A stretch of DNA of 64,000 bases. Source: Lonicera japonica. Its lineage: Eukaryota; Streptophyta; Magnoliopsida; Dipsacales; Caprifoliaceae. Shown here piece by piece: positions 33,645 to 44,382 of the stretch. The notes beneath the pieces are model-generated. The model searched no databases. It worked only from the letters and a program-made list of their open reading frames with translations, and was not told the origin of the DNA. The stretch lies in contig JAKCWG010000778.1 in assembly GCA_021464415.1 (NCBI GenBank), forward strand, positions 62,001 through 126,000. Direction: 5' to 3'. How positions within the stretch are numbered: the first letter of the stretch is position 1; each line of letters begins with the position of its first letter. Position numbers and translations under genes: made by a program.

Positions 33645-35565
33645 TGACGCGCCCGAAATACTTCCGCGCTTAGGAACCCAAGTGTAGGTCGTCAAGTTAT
33701 AATACTTGGTAAGTCCAAGTGTCGAACCACAAGGATAGTCGGAAAGACGATGTGGTGATTACGAGTCCAAGGTTTTGTTCAAGAGAATTTGATTGGTTGA
33801 TTTTAGTTGTTGATTTTAAGTCTTGCAATAAAAATTAAAGTGATGTATCAATTGATAAGAAAAGGCTAAGGCGTTATAGAATTCATTTGCTTCGCAATGT
33901 TATGTAAAATAAATCTCATTCAAAATTCTCAATGCAATTCCTAAGTGTTGAGTACCTTACACTTTTCTAAGCAAAAGGGTGTGAAGCAAGAGCAACCCAT
34001 TCCCATATAAATGCCATATAAAGAAAGAGTGTAAGTAAAACTCAACACAAATGTATCTCTGATTTTTATCTTGTAACAAAGGGTGTGAAGCAAGAGCAAC
34101 CCATTCCCATATAATGTCCAACAAAGATGCAAACTTGAGATACACCAAAAGAAAAGGCATAAAATTAAACTAGGCATTGAGAATTCATTGTTAGTTTCCC
34201 CTAGGCAATTGACTTGATTATGAAAATGGCCAACTAAAGAGTTTAGCTCAATAAATCATAACATTTCATTTGTCTAAGATTGGGAGGTCTAGGTGGAGAT
34301 TAAATCATCCGATTTAGACACATTTGATAAATACAAATTGAATCCTTAAGGTGATTAGTGTAGTTGATAATGGCATAAACTTAAGAGATCCTCCTTGGCA
34401 ACACTCTAACTAAGAAAATATTGAGTCTCAAAATCACATAAAGTGTAGAAAGCACTCAACATATCATTAGAGCATTCAAGGATTGGAATCTCAAATTTAT
34501 GGTATTTCCATGAATATTCAAAGACTAAACATGCTTGGCAATGTAAAGTATCTCAATCATAGAAGGAATGGACATAGGCTAATAAGAAATACACAAGTGC
34601 ATCATCTCCTCATTAATGCTTGAGATCTATGTATACAAGGCATACAAAGTCAAATCACCTTATGAGGATTATCTTACTAGCTTATGAATGGTTGATTGAA
34701 TGGAGAAGATGAAGGATTCAACAAGTATTTAACAATACTAACAATGGAATGAGAAACAAACTTACATAATTAATGCAAAGCAAACTTCATCTTCTAGCCT
34801 TAGCAATGAAACTACTCCATGATAGTTGTAAGAACAAAAACCATTAAAGGGATTTCCATTTCTCTCAAGAGTTTCTCTCTCTAGATTTCTTACAAGTGAT
34901 GGATCCTAAACAAAGTGCAGGAAAATAATACTTATGCTACTTGAATCTAGATCTAGAAAATTACATATCCTTACATGAGGGACAAAGAGCAATTAAATAA
35001 TGGGAGAGCAATGCCCAAAAATGGGTATTCTAGTACACTTTTCTAAAGATCCAAAGGAAAGACACCTGATCCTATCTAGAAATAGAAAGTCCAGCCTTTA
35101 TTGGTGAGTTTCCATGCATCAAAAGGGGAGAAAAGCTGCTTTTGGGGGCTGTGCTGTGCATTCTGGGAGGTCTCTGATCGATCAGAGGCTCCTCTGATCG
35201 ATCAGAGAGGAGATTTTGGCTTGTAAGGTGGGCTCTGATCGATCAGAGAACCCTCTGATCGATCAGAGGGCATGTTTTGCATTAAAAGGTGGCCTCTGAT
35301 CGATCAGAGGACACTTCGGGAGACTTTTTTTCTTCTCTTTTGGCTTCTATCTCTCTTGTACACTTCCCAAAGCTCCCCAACTTGCTTCCAAAACCTATGG
35401 GCACAATCAAGACACTAGAAAAGGCCACTTTGAGCCATGTTAAAGCAATTCTTGATATTTTGAGTGTGTGTGCAAAAGTGGGTTAATTTAATTAAACTAG
35501 GCTAAGATAAACGCGATAATAACAATCAAAATGGCGTTATCGACTACAAAATTATGCGTTTATCA
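33645..35565 (-). repeat. Element 1, 3' LTR
   Basis: 1921 bp bounded by TGACGC and TTTATCA on the plus strand (TGATAAACGC at the LTR start on the minus strand). Small ORFs inside it recur identically in the other LTR and are not genes. Confidence 0.95.
35172..35309. repeat. Palindrome array in element 1 3' LTR
   Basis: Five perfect copies of the 16-bp palindrome CTCTGATCGATCAGAG start at 35172, 35192, 35233, 35253 and 35294. The spacings alternate 20, 41, 20, 41. They lie 256-393 bp from the U3 end of the LTR. The same set lies in the 5' LTR. Confidence 0.95.
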
Positions 35566-35577
35566 ACACCCCCCAAC
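35566..35577 (-). promoter_or_regulatory. Element 1 polypurine tract
   Basis: On the minus strand a purine run, TTGGGGGGTG, abuts the start of the 3' LTR. It is the plus-strand DNA synthesis primer site. Confidence 0.8.
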
Positions 35578-36939
35578 TAAACTCTTGCTAGTCCCTTAGC
35601 AAGCAAAATAAAAATAACTATGTATAATATCCGAAAATGCATTTAGCACATGCATTAAGCCTTTGAACTCCTAAGTTCCCCTAGAAGACGAGTTGTGTCT
35701 CGTGAGGGTTTACAGTGATGATACCCACAAACATCCGAAGTTTGAACTCTAAGTAGTAGAATTGAAGCATTTCCATGAATTGATTCAAGTGTTTGGCATT
35801 ACTATTACAATTTCCGGAATGTTGGCATTTGAATGACGATCTCCATTGCTTACAATCTTCTTTAGAAACTAGCTCCACATTCCCATTTGAACACACTAAG
35901 CATATGGATCCATGACACAATCATTTTTAATCACAAATAGTTCTATTCATCAATAGTGGAAGAGAGAAATCTTTCAAAAACAAAAGCTCAAGAACTTTGT
36001 CAATTTTTAAGCACTTTTCTTTATCTTTTACTTGGACTTTTTGCTAAATTAGCTCAAGGTGGTTTGCATCTCTATGGAGGGCAGCGGTCTCACTTTGTGA
36101 TTTTGCATTTATAGCTTCTTTTTTTTTTTTTTTTTTTAAATGCACAAAGGAAGCTATTCACCCTTTTTCCATATGGTAACCTTTGCCTATCCTTAATATT
36201 AGACAAAATGACTTATGAATTTAGTCAAGTGAAGCTTAAAGTCAATATTAAGTTTAAAAGTCATCCAAGTTTTCAAATTTTTTGTAAGTGCCATGCATGT
36301 GTCCCCTCTAAGGAGGATCTTTTCGAAAGAGCTTTTATTGCATTTGAACATTACTTCTCTCTACACAAGATGAAAATCACTCTATGTGATACCAAAGACT
36401 AGCTCGAGCCACAACATTATGCATATTCATAGAAAACTACAAGGCTCAAGAATCTAAATGAAGCAATGCCATGGAGATTATCACTCAACTACCTATCCAA
36501 ATCAAGAATTTCATGCCAAAAACCATCAATCCATGGACAATTCTAAAAAAATTGATCATCATTTTTCAAACTTCGATAAAATGGTGAAATCGATCCTAGC
36601 ATGGAGAAAATTAACATGGAAGAAAGCATGCTTGAGAATTTGAGATTTAAAAGTGCTCACCCCCCAACTTAAAGTTGGCATTGTCCTCAATGCTTTTGAA
36701 GACGGAAATGGGTGAATTCTTGGAAAATTGCTTTCCAATTTCTCAAAAAGAAGTTAGGATCAATTTCAAAGCTACAATATATACAAAAATCTAAGAAAAA
36801 CGGGTTAGCATTAGTCAAACATAACATGCAAAATTAAAGCTCAAGCCATCACAAGTAGTTATGTTAAAATAATCCAACAACCCAAAAAGAAAATAAAGCA
36901 AAATAAAATAAAAATAGAGTTTTTAAAGCTAGGAATACC
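35578..36939 (-). other. Element 1 long non-coding 3' region
   Basis: About 1.35 kb between the third ORF and the polypurine tract without a supported gene. Several stretches match the corresponding 3' region of element 2 (54140-55230) in inverted orientation: 'gcattgaggacaatg' followed by 'aagttgggggg', 'gctctttcgaaaagatcctcc', and the block with 'gtgagaccgctgcc'. Non-coding DNA conserved between two elements implies a function in cis, such as packaging or RNA structure, though shared ancestry alone could explain it. Confidence 0.65.
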
Positions 36940-38187
36940 TCACATATCGGGTGGGGGAGGGAAATAGTGCCGCCAATAATCGAATTCACTCCTCATGTGG
37001 GCAAATCCTTCATTCATTTCGGCTTGAATGTGAGCTTGTTGCTCCTCGAGGCGGGCTTGAGAGTCCCGAATGGCTTGTTGTTCGTCTCTCATTGATTGGA
37101 ACCCATCCGTCACCATAGTGCTCATTTGATCAAATCGTTGCATTATGGCATCCATATCAAGTGGCACCGGTCCCTCGGTTCCTCTTCTATTTCCCCTTCT
37201 AACTCGAGAGGAAGTTTCCTCTTGGTGCGGCTCCCCCTCTTCTCTCTCTTGATCACCCTCTTCTCCTCTTTCCATAGTATCGGCCCCTTCCGCCTCGCCA
37301 CCCTCATTGGTTTGTAGTCCTCGACCCCTATACCGGAATTTCCCCATAGAACGGTTCATGGTTGTTCTATCTAATGGGTGCAATTGCAATCTCGTATCAT
37401 CCTCCGCCCTCTCAACGACCCGATGTGCCAAGCACAAATTCGTAATGAGCACTCCCATCTTGATTCCTTCATTAAGGGTGGTTGAATTGATGGCTTCCGC
37501 AATTTGCCTTATGAAATGCCGAACCAAACAAAATTTCCGCCGTCTTGCAATAGCCTCAACCACCCGGGCTTGGCTTGGAGTTAACGTGGCGGTGTGTGAT
37601 GTGGGGGTAATGGCATTGGCGACAACCAACCAAAGAGCATATTGGTCTTGGTGAATTTCACTCTTCGGAAACCTCGGTTGGTTCCAAGAAGACTCCCGGC
37701 CACGTAAAAACGAGGCCAATTCATCATGAGATAGACCATCATCATCCTCTTTCAAAGGCAATGCAAATTCATTTTTACCAAGAGCGGGAATTTTCAACGT
37801 GGTACTAACGGTACGAAGATTCATTTTGACCCATTTGTTACGGACTCGGGCCGTAAACGAGTATTCATCATTTGCATTATCTTGAATTAACGAAGCAATA
37901 AATTCGGTGCAAATTGAGGCATTACAAACTTGAGAGCTCTTACCGAAATAGTCAATCCATCCGGGTCGCTCCTCGAATGCGGCTCGATGAGGGAATACGT
38001 CAAAGGATTGAATTGTCACCGGCCTCTCAATTACCACCGGCTTGAGGTCAAAGTACATTGACCACCATTCTTGCTCACCCTTGTTGCGAAAACCGCCATA
38101 TCCCTTTCCGGAAACACTCTTTGCGGTGGGCTTGGAGAGGTGACCTTGCTTTTTCTTTGACCTCGGGTTAGAAGAAGATGACGCCAT
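36940..38187 (-). CDS. Athila third ORF (env-position protein, plant transposon protein domain)
   Basis: Intact ORF of 415 residues from an ATG, located between pol and the 3' LTR. Residues 1-35 are basic and Ser/Lys-rich. Residues about 45-265 form a globular region with the pattern of the 'putative plant transposon protein' domain found in Athila/Calypso ORFs (RPGWIDYFGKSSQVCNASIC, then VRNKWVKMNLRTVSTTLKIP). Residues about 285-335 are Gly/Glu/Arg-rich. Residues about 345-400 are predicted coiled coil (DQMSTMVTDGFQSM, then RDSQARLEEQQAHIQAEMNEG). No signal peptide or membrane span is visible, so although this is the 'env-like' position it does not look like an envelope glycoprotein. The function is unknown. 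It is the only unbroken ORF in the element. Confidence 0.8.
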   Translation of the reverse strand: MASSSSNPRSKKKQGHLSKPTAKSVSGKGYGGFRNKGEQEWWSMYFDLKPVVIERPVTIQSFDVFPHRAAFEERPGWIDYFGKSSQVCNASICTEFIASLIQDNANDEYSFTARVRNKWVKMNLRTVSTTLKIPALGKNEFALPLKEDDDGLSHDELASFLRGRESSWNQPRFPKSEIHQDQYALWLVVANAITPTSHTATLTPSQARVVEAIARRRKFCLVRHFIRQIAEAINSTTLNEGIKMGVLITNLCLAHRVVERAEDDTRLQLHPLDRTTMNRSMGKFRYRGRGLQTNEGGEAEGADTMERGEEGDQEREEGEPHQEETSSRVRRGNRRGTEGPVPLDMDAIMQRFDQMSTMVTDGFQSMRDEQQAIRDSQARLEEQQAHIQAEMNEGFAHMRSEFDYWRHYFPPPPDM

Positions 38188-38842
38188 AAGAGTTTTGGAA
38201 CAAGTGGGTTTCGAAATTAGTGGTGGGTTTATGAAGGGCTCGAAATTGGGGATCTATGAGATCAAAATTCAAGATTTGGGTGGATTTGGGTGGGAATTAA
38301 TGGATGAGAGTGAAGGTTATGTGCTTGAGATGATAAATGGGTAGAGTAGAAGGCACAAATCTGAATTTTTAGTGAGAGAAAGTGATGGGTTTGATGTTTT
38401 ATGGGTGAAAATGGAGAAAGTGGTGAAAGATTAGAAGGATTTAGATGGTGTATGGTCTTCAATGGAGGATTTGGTGGAGTATTTTTGGTGTTTGAGGTGA
38501 TGAAGAAGGGGTTAATGGAGGGTGGGAGAAGATGGAGCTCGAAATGGGGGAGAAAGGAGTTATTTGGACCCAATTTATTTTATTTTATTTTATTTTATTT
38601 TATTTTTTTGCTTGAGAATGTCCCCTCTGATCGATCAGCCATCACCTCTGATCGATCAGAGGCACGGCAGAACACTCCCATTTTTTTTTCAACTTTTCTG
38701 TTTTGCGTTTTGGTCCATTCTCCCTTGTTCCCTCAAGTTTGCAGCTTTTACAAAATGGTCCCTGAACTTTCCCGAAGTGTGACGATACTCCTAAAACTCC
38801 AGAAAATAAACAAAAATTATATACAAACATGACCTACGCTTG
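38188..38842 (-). other. Spacer between pol and third ORF, with extra palindromes
   Basis: About 650 bp of non-coding DNA. It holds a (TTTTA)n run at about 38575-38607 and, at 38625-38661, one perfect and one end-degenerate copy of the LTR palindrome CTCTGATCGATCAGAG, 21 bp apart. Their presence outside the LTRs is unexpected. The spacer probably includes the leader of the third ORF transcript. Confidence 0.7.
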
Positions 38843-41510
38843 TTAGGCGTAGGTCGGGTCGCTTAGAGGGGTGGACTCCTCAAGCGTTGGAATTTCCAAA
38901 AACGATTTCAATCTTTGCCCGTTAACCTTGAATTCGAAACTCGTTTTTGGATCAACCACCGTCACGGCCCCAAATGGAAATACATGCTTGACAATGTAGG
39001 GGCCGGTCCAACGAGACTTTAATTTTTCGGGAAAGAGGTGGAGACGCGTATCATAAACAAGGACTTTTTGACCAAGTTTGAAATCTTTTCTTAATATCGA
39101 TTTATCATGAAATTTTTTCGCTCTTTCCTTGCTTAATTTTGAATTTTGATACGCGTCCCTCCTCAATTCTTCCAATTCCTCTATTTGCAACATCCGGTTT
39201 TTACCGGATTCCTCAAAACCACTATTTAACAATTTTATTGCCCAAAACGATTTATGTTCCAATTCAACGGGCAAGTGACAAGGCTTGCCATACACAATGC
39301 GATATGGCGACATCCCGAGAGTTGTTTTGAAAGCAGTTCGGTAAGCCCAAAGAGCATCGTTTAGTCGCAATGACCAATCTTTGCGATTCGGATTTACCGT
39401 TTTTTCTAAGATTTGTTTTATCTCTCGGTTTGCAAGCTCCGCTTGCCCGTTTGTTTGTGGATGATAAGCGAGGGACACTTTATGGTTTACACCATATTTT
39501 TGCATTAATGATTCAAAAGGTTTGTTGCAAAAATGTGAGCCTCCATCACTTATTATTACCTTTGGGGTGCCAAATCTTGCAAGAATATTATCTTTTAAAA
39601 ATCGGATCACAACTTTGTGGTCATTTGTTTTGCAAGCTAAGGCCTCCACCCATTTGGAAACATAATCAACCGCAAGAAGGATATAGAGATTACCAAAAGA
39701 AGATGGGAACGGTCCCATGAAGTCAATGCCCCAACAATCGAAGATTTCAACCACGAGGATCAGGTTGAGAGGCATCATGCTTTTTCTTGTGATTCCTCCA
39801 AGCATTTGGCATCTCGGGCAAGTTTTGCAAAAGGCGTGGGCTTCTTTGAACATCGTTGGCCAATAAAGGCCACATTGTAAGATCTTGGCGGCCGTCTTCT
39901 TGGCCGAAAAGTGTCCACCACAAGCTTCATTATGGCAAAAGCTTAGAACTCTCTCGAACTCGTCATTGGGAATACATCGGCGAATAATTTGATCCGCCCC
40001 ATACTTGAACAAATACGGGTCATCCCAATAGAACCGGTTGACCTCGGACAAGAATTTTCTTCGATCTTGGGCATTCCAATGGCTTGGCAACTTTTCGGTG
40101 ACAAGATAATTCACGATATCGGCATACCATGGTGAAGAGGAGATTGTGAATAGTTGCTCATCCGGAAAAGAGTCTTTAATAGCACTCTCTTCAATGTGGT
40201 CGGTGAATGAAAGGCGAGATAAATGATCCGCCACCACATTTTCGACACCCTTCTTATCCTTTATGAAAAGATTGAATTCTTGTAGGAGAAGAATCCATCT
40301 TAGAAGCCTTGGCTTTGCATCTTTCTTTGTGAAAAGATACTTGAGGGCCGCATGATCGGTGAAAATGACAATAGGTGACCCAATGAGGTAGGACCGAAAT
40401 TTGTCGAGGGCAAGGACAATAGCCAAGAGTTCTTTCTCGGTGGTGGTGTAGTTCATTTGAGCCTCATTGAGAGTTCGGCTCGCATAGTAAATGACTCCGG
40501 GCTTTTTTTCTTTTCTTTGACCGAGGACCGCCCCAACGGCATAATCACTTGCGTCGCACATGAGTTCAAATGGCAAACTCCAATCGGGGGTTTGCATGAT
40601 GGGTGCGGTAGTGAGCATGTGTTTGAGTTTTACAAAGGCTTCTTCACATTCTTTTGTCCATTCAAATGGGGCATCTTTCAAGAGCAACTTGCACATGGGT
40701 TTAGCAATGGTGCTAAAATTTTGAATGAACCTTCGGTAGAATCCGGCATGCCCCAAGAATGAACGAACATCCTTGATTGACTTGGGGGTGGGGAGCTTTG
40801 AGATAAGCTCGATTTTTGCCTTGTCTACTTCAATGCCTTTGCCCGATACAACATGGCCCAATACAATGCCTTTTGTCACCATGAAGTGGCATTTCTCCCA
40901 ATTGAGGACGAGTTGCTTCTCGATACACCTTGCTAACACATGTTCAACATTGAGCAAACAATTATCGAACGACTTACCGTAAACGGTAAAATCGTCCATA
41001 AAAACTTCTAGAGTTTTCTCTATCATATCACTAAAAATGCTCAACATACATCTTTGAAAAGTGGCCGGTGCATTGCACAAACCAAAAGGCATTTTTCGAT
41101 AAGCAAAAGAACCAAACGGACATGTGAAGGTTGTTTTTTCTTGGTCCTCAAGATCAATTTCGATTTGGTTGTACCCGGAAAATCCGTCTAAGAAAGAATA
41201 GAACTCATGACCCGCTACTCTTTCAAGTGTTTGATCTAAAAACGGGAGAGGGAAATGGTCCTTTCTAGTGACTTCGTTTAACTTACGGTAGTCTATGCAC
41301 ATTCGCCACCCGGTGGTGACTCTTTGAGGTATTAACTCATCATTTTCATTCTTTACTACCGTAAGCCCGGATTTTTTAGGTACAACTTGGGTCGGACTCA
41401 CCCATTTGCTATCCGAAATTGGATAGATGATCTTGGCATCAAGCAATTTCAACACATCGGTTCTTACTACTTCTTGCATGTGAGGGTTTACCAGCGTTGA
41501 AATTGTCTTG
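38843..41510 (-). CDS. Element 1 pol: reverse transcriptase, RNase H, integrase
   Basis: Continuous reading frame from about 41510 to a stop at 38843. The longest open stretch (902 codons) starts upstream at a non-ATG codon, and the true protein would be part of the gag-pol polyprotein. Counting from that upstream codon: RT at about 35-240 with FMDD (184-187) as active site; RNase H at about 325-445 with D333, E374, D399 and D442; integrase with the HHCC finger H540, H547, C575, C578 and the DDE set D610, D669, E705 (WGID, ISDGG, NGQAEL). All catalytic residues are present. The frame differs from the upstream gag-protease frame because of an apparent one-base loss near 41490, so it cannot be translated as one polyprotein in this copy. 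Confidence 0.92.
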
Positions 41511-44217
41511 ATGGCTTTGCACCTTCCTCCAAGTGAATTTTGTGAGTGCAAATCAATGGACTAATTCCTTGGAGGTCGGCTAACTTCCACCCAAAAGCTT
41601 TTCGATACTTACTTAGCATACTTACCAACCGTTCTTCTTGATCATTGGAGAGTTCGGAAGAAATTACCACGGGATAAGTTTCAAAAGCACCTAGAAAAGT
41701 GTACTTTAAATTGCTAGGAAGGGGCTTGAGCTCCATCTTTCCTTCAAGCTTTGGCGGTTCTACTTGTGCATTTTCTTTATTCTTCAAGAGTTCTTCCTTG
41801 TTCCTATCATCCAAAGAAAACACATGCACACATTCCTCGGGATCATTGTGAGTGGTTAGCAAATCTTCCAATGATTCCGATTCATAAGTGAAAGAAAAAT
41901 GGTCTTGTACTAATGACTCTATCATGTTGACATGTTCAATTTCATCATCAAAATCATCTTGTTTGTTACTTATTGAAAACACGTTGAGCTCAAGAGTCAT
42001 ATTTCCAAAGGCCAATTTTACAATCCCATTCTTGCAATTGATGATGGCATTTGATGTTCCAAGAAAGGGTCTTCCCAAAATTACGGGAATCTCATTTCCG
42101 GGATTAGATACCGGTTGCATGTCAAGAACTATGAAATCCACGGGAAAATAGAATTTATCAATTTGAACTAGCACGTCTTCTACAATTCCCCTTGGAATCT
42201 TGACCGATCGATCCGCCAATTGGATCGTGACTTTCGTGGGTTTCAACTCTCCTAAACCCAATTGTTGGTAGACTGAAAATGGAAGTACATTGACACTAGC
42301 TCCCAAATCAAGCAAGGCATTCTTTATACGATAATTACCAATCAAACATGAAATTGTTGGGCAACCGGGATCTTTAAATTTTGGAATGCGAGTGCCTTGC
42401 ATGATCGAGCTCGCTTGCTCCATCATAAACGCCTTTTTCTTAACATTCAACCTTCTTTTGGTGGTACACAAATCCTTGAGAAATTTAGCATATGAAGGTA
42501 TTTGCTTGACCGCATCAAGCAAAGGAATGTTGATCTTGACTTGCCTAAACACATCAAGAATTTCGGCATTTCGGGTCTCCTTGAAAGGTTGAGATAACCT
42601 CTCCGGAAAAGGGACTTTGACACTATTCTTGATTTTCTCTAAATCCTCTTTTCCAACTTTCTCTTCTTCCCTCATTCTCTCCTCTAAGGTGATCTCCTCA
42701 ACTTGACTTTACTCGGCTATGTCCACTGGCTTTTTGGCCTTAGGAACTATAGTTTTGTCAATCTCTTTCCCACTCCTAAGGATGGTGATGGATTTCAATT
42801 CTTCGACATTCCCACTCGACTCACCCTCATTGATCACTAAAGCTTGGCCTCTTGGGTTAGCTAAGGGTTGAGATGGAAATTTCCCTTTTTCTTGAGTGGA
42901 CAAAGCGGTGGTGAGTTTGGACATTTGGGTTTTCAAATCACCAACCTCTCTATTGGTCTTATCTATAAATTGCCGTAAGAGAGACTCCAAATTTGCATTT
43001 GGGTTTGGACTAGTTTGGCCAAAAGAGTTGTTTTGGGGTGGAGGTGGTCTTTGTTGGTAGGAATTTGCATTCGAATTTTGATGAGCATTTTGGTTTCCCC
43101 CCTAACTAAAGTTAGGATGATTCCTCCACCCTTCATTGTACGTTTGAGAAAATGGGTCATTGTGTGGCCTAGAGTATGAGTTCATAGCATTGACTTGTGA
43201 GGGACTTTGAAGGACCTCTTTGAAGGCCGGAATTGTGTGACACTCCTCCGTGGAATGTCCCACCTTCTCACAAATGACACAAACGGTACTAGTACCTACA
43301 CTACCTTCTCTCATTTTACTAGACTCCATGGCTTCGACCTTCTTTGACAATTGCATAAATTTTAACTCAATGTCATCACCTTTTGACAATTGGTACAAAC
43401 CCCCTCTCTCGAAAACTTTACCCTTAACCTCATCCGTGTACGTGTTCCAATTTTGGGCACCTTCGGCTATTTCATCAAAGTACAACAAAGCTTCCTCCGG
43501 ACTTTTGCTCAAAAAATTTCCATTACACATCGTTTCCACAAACGTGCGCATGGCGGGAGTGAGTGATTTGTAAAAATAGCTCACAATACTCCATGTCTCA
43601 TGTCCATGATGGGGGCAAGAATTCAAAAGTTCTTTGTATCTTTCCCAACACTTGTAAAAGCTCTCATTTTCTTTGGGAGAAAAATTTGAAATTTGTCTTC
43701 TCAAAGCATTGGTTCGATGAACGGGAAAGAATTTTTTTAAAAATTCGGTTTGCAATTCTTGCCAAGTTCGAATGGAATTGGGACGTAGAGAATTTAGCCA
43801 TATTTTTCCTTTGTCCTTTAAAGAGAATGGGAAAAGTTTTAACCTCATTACTTCCTCATTTGTGTTAGCTTCTCTAAAAGTAGAGCAAACTTCCTCAAAA
43901 TCTTTTAAATGCAAGTAAGGGTTTTCGGAATCCATACCATGAAATGATGGTATATGTTGCAACATGCCCGGTTTGAGAGTGAAAGTTCCGGCTTGACCCG
44001 TGGGAATGACAATGCAAGAGTTTGAAGTGCCTCGAGGAGGTTGAAGGTAATCTCGCATTGTGCGGACCGGACGATTGTGATCATTGTTCTCTCCGGCATT
44101 TGATTCATTGTCCTCGTTATCCATCTCGGATGGAGGAGGTGATGGAGAAAGATGCCTTGGTGGTGGTTGGCCTCTTGGTGGACTTATTCGAAGATCAATG
44201 TACAAGTCCCTGAGCAT
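41488..44217 (-). pseudogene. Element 1 gag-protease, two in-frame stops and a terminal frameshift
   Basis: The frame starts at ATG 44217. Gag is recognisable at residues about 75-270 (HIPSFHGMDSENPYLHL, ESFYKCWERYKELL), with a CCHC knuckle CVICEKVGHSTEEC. The frame is stopped at 43102-43104, where the second element has a Trp codon, and again at 42709-42711. Between and after these stops the same frame stays open, so these look like point mutations rather than decay. The aspartic protease lies in 42675-41488 with active-site stretch ALLDLGASVNVLP. At the end, near 41490, one base is missing relative to the pol frame. Gag would form the capsid and the protease would cut the polyprotein. Confidence 0.9.
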
Positions 44218-44358
44218 AAGCTCGGAAAGGTGATCTTAAAGAAAATTGTCACCTATAAAAGAAGAAAATAATAAGCAAGAAAAACTTATTCACAAAAGGA
44301 GAAGATATACTTACAAAGCGGATTTTTGTACAAATCCCGTAATCCGTCTTTCGCCGTA

Positions 44359-44376
44359 TCTCCGGCAACGGCGCCA
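44359..44376 (-). promoter_or_regulatory. Element 1 primer binding site (tRNA-Asp)
   Basis: On the minus strand TGGCGCCGTTGCCGGAGA lies six bases after the 5' LTR. As I remember the plant tRNA-Asp 3' end, it matches in 17 of 18 positions. tRNA-Asp priming is characteristic of Athila elements. Confidence 0.88.
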
Positions 44377-44382
44377 AAAACT

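Noticed and set aside
33941..34177. ORFs of 78 and 67 codons on the minus strand that recur at 44679-44915
   Set aside because: They lie wholly inside the two LTRs of element 1 and are identical because the LTRs are. A similar ORF at 1544-1762 lies in the related solo LTR. No motif; conservation follows LTR identity.
36940..38187. Third ORF of element 1 as an envelope protein
   Set aside because: No signal peptide, transmembrane segment or glycoprotein features; coiled-coil and plant transposon domain pattern instead.
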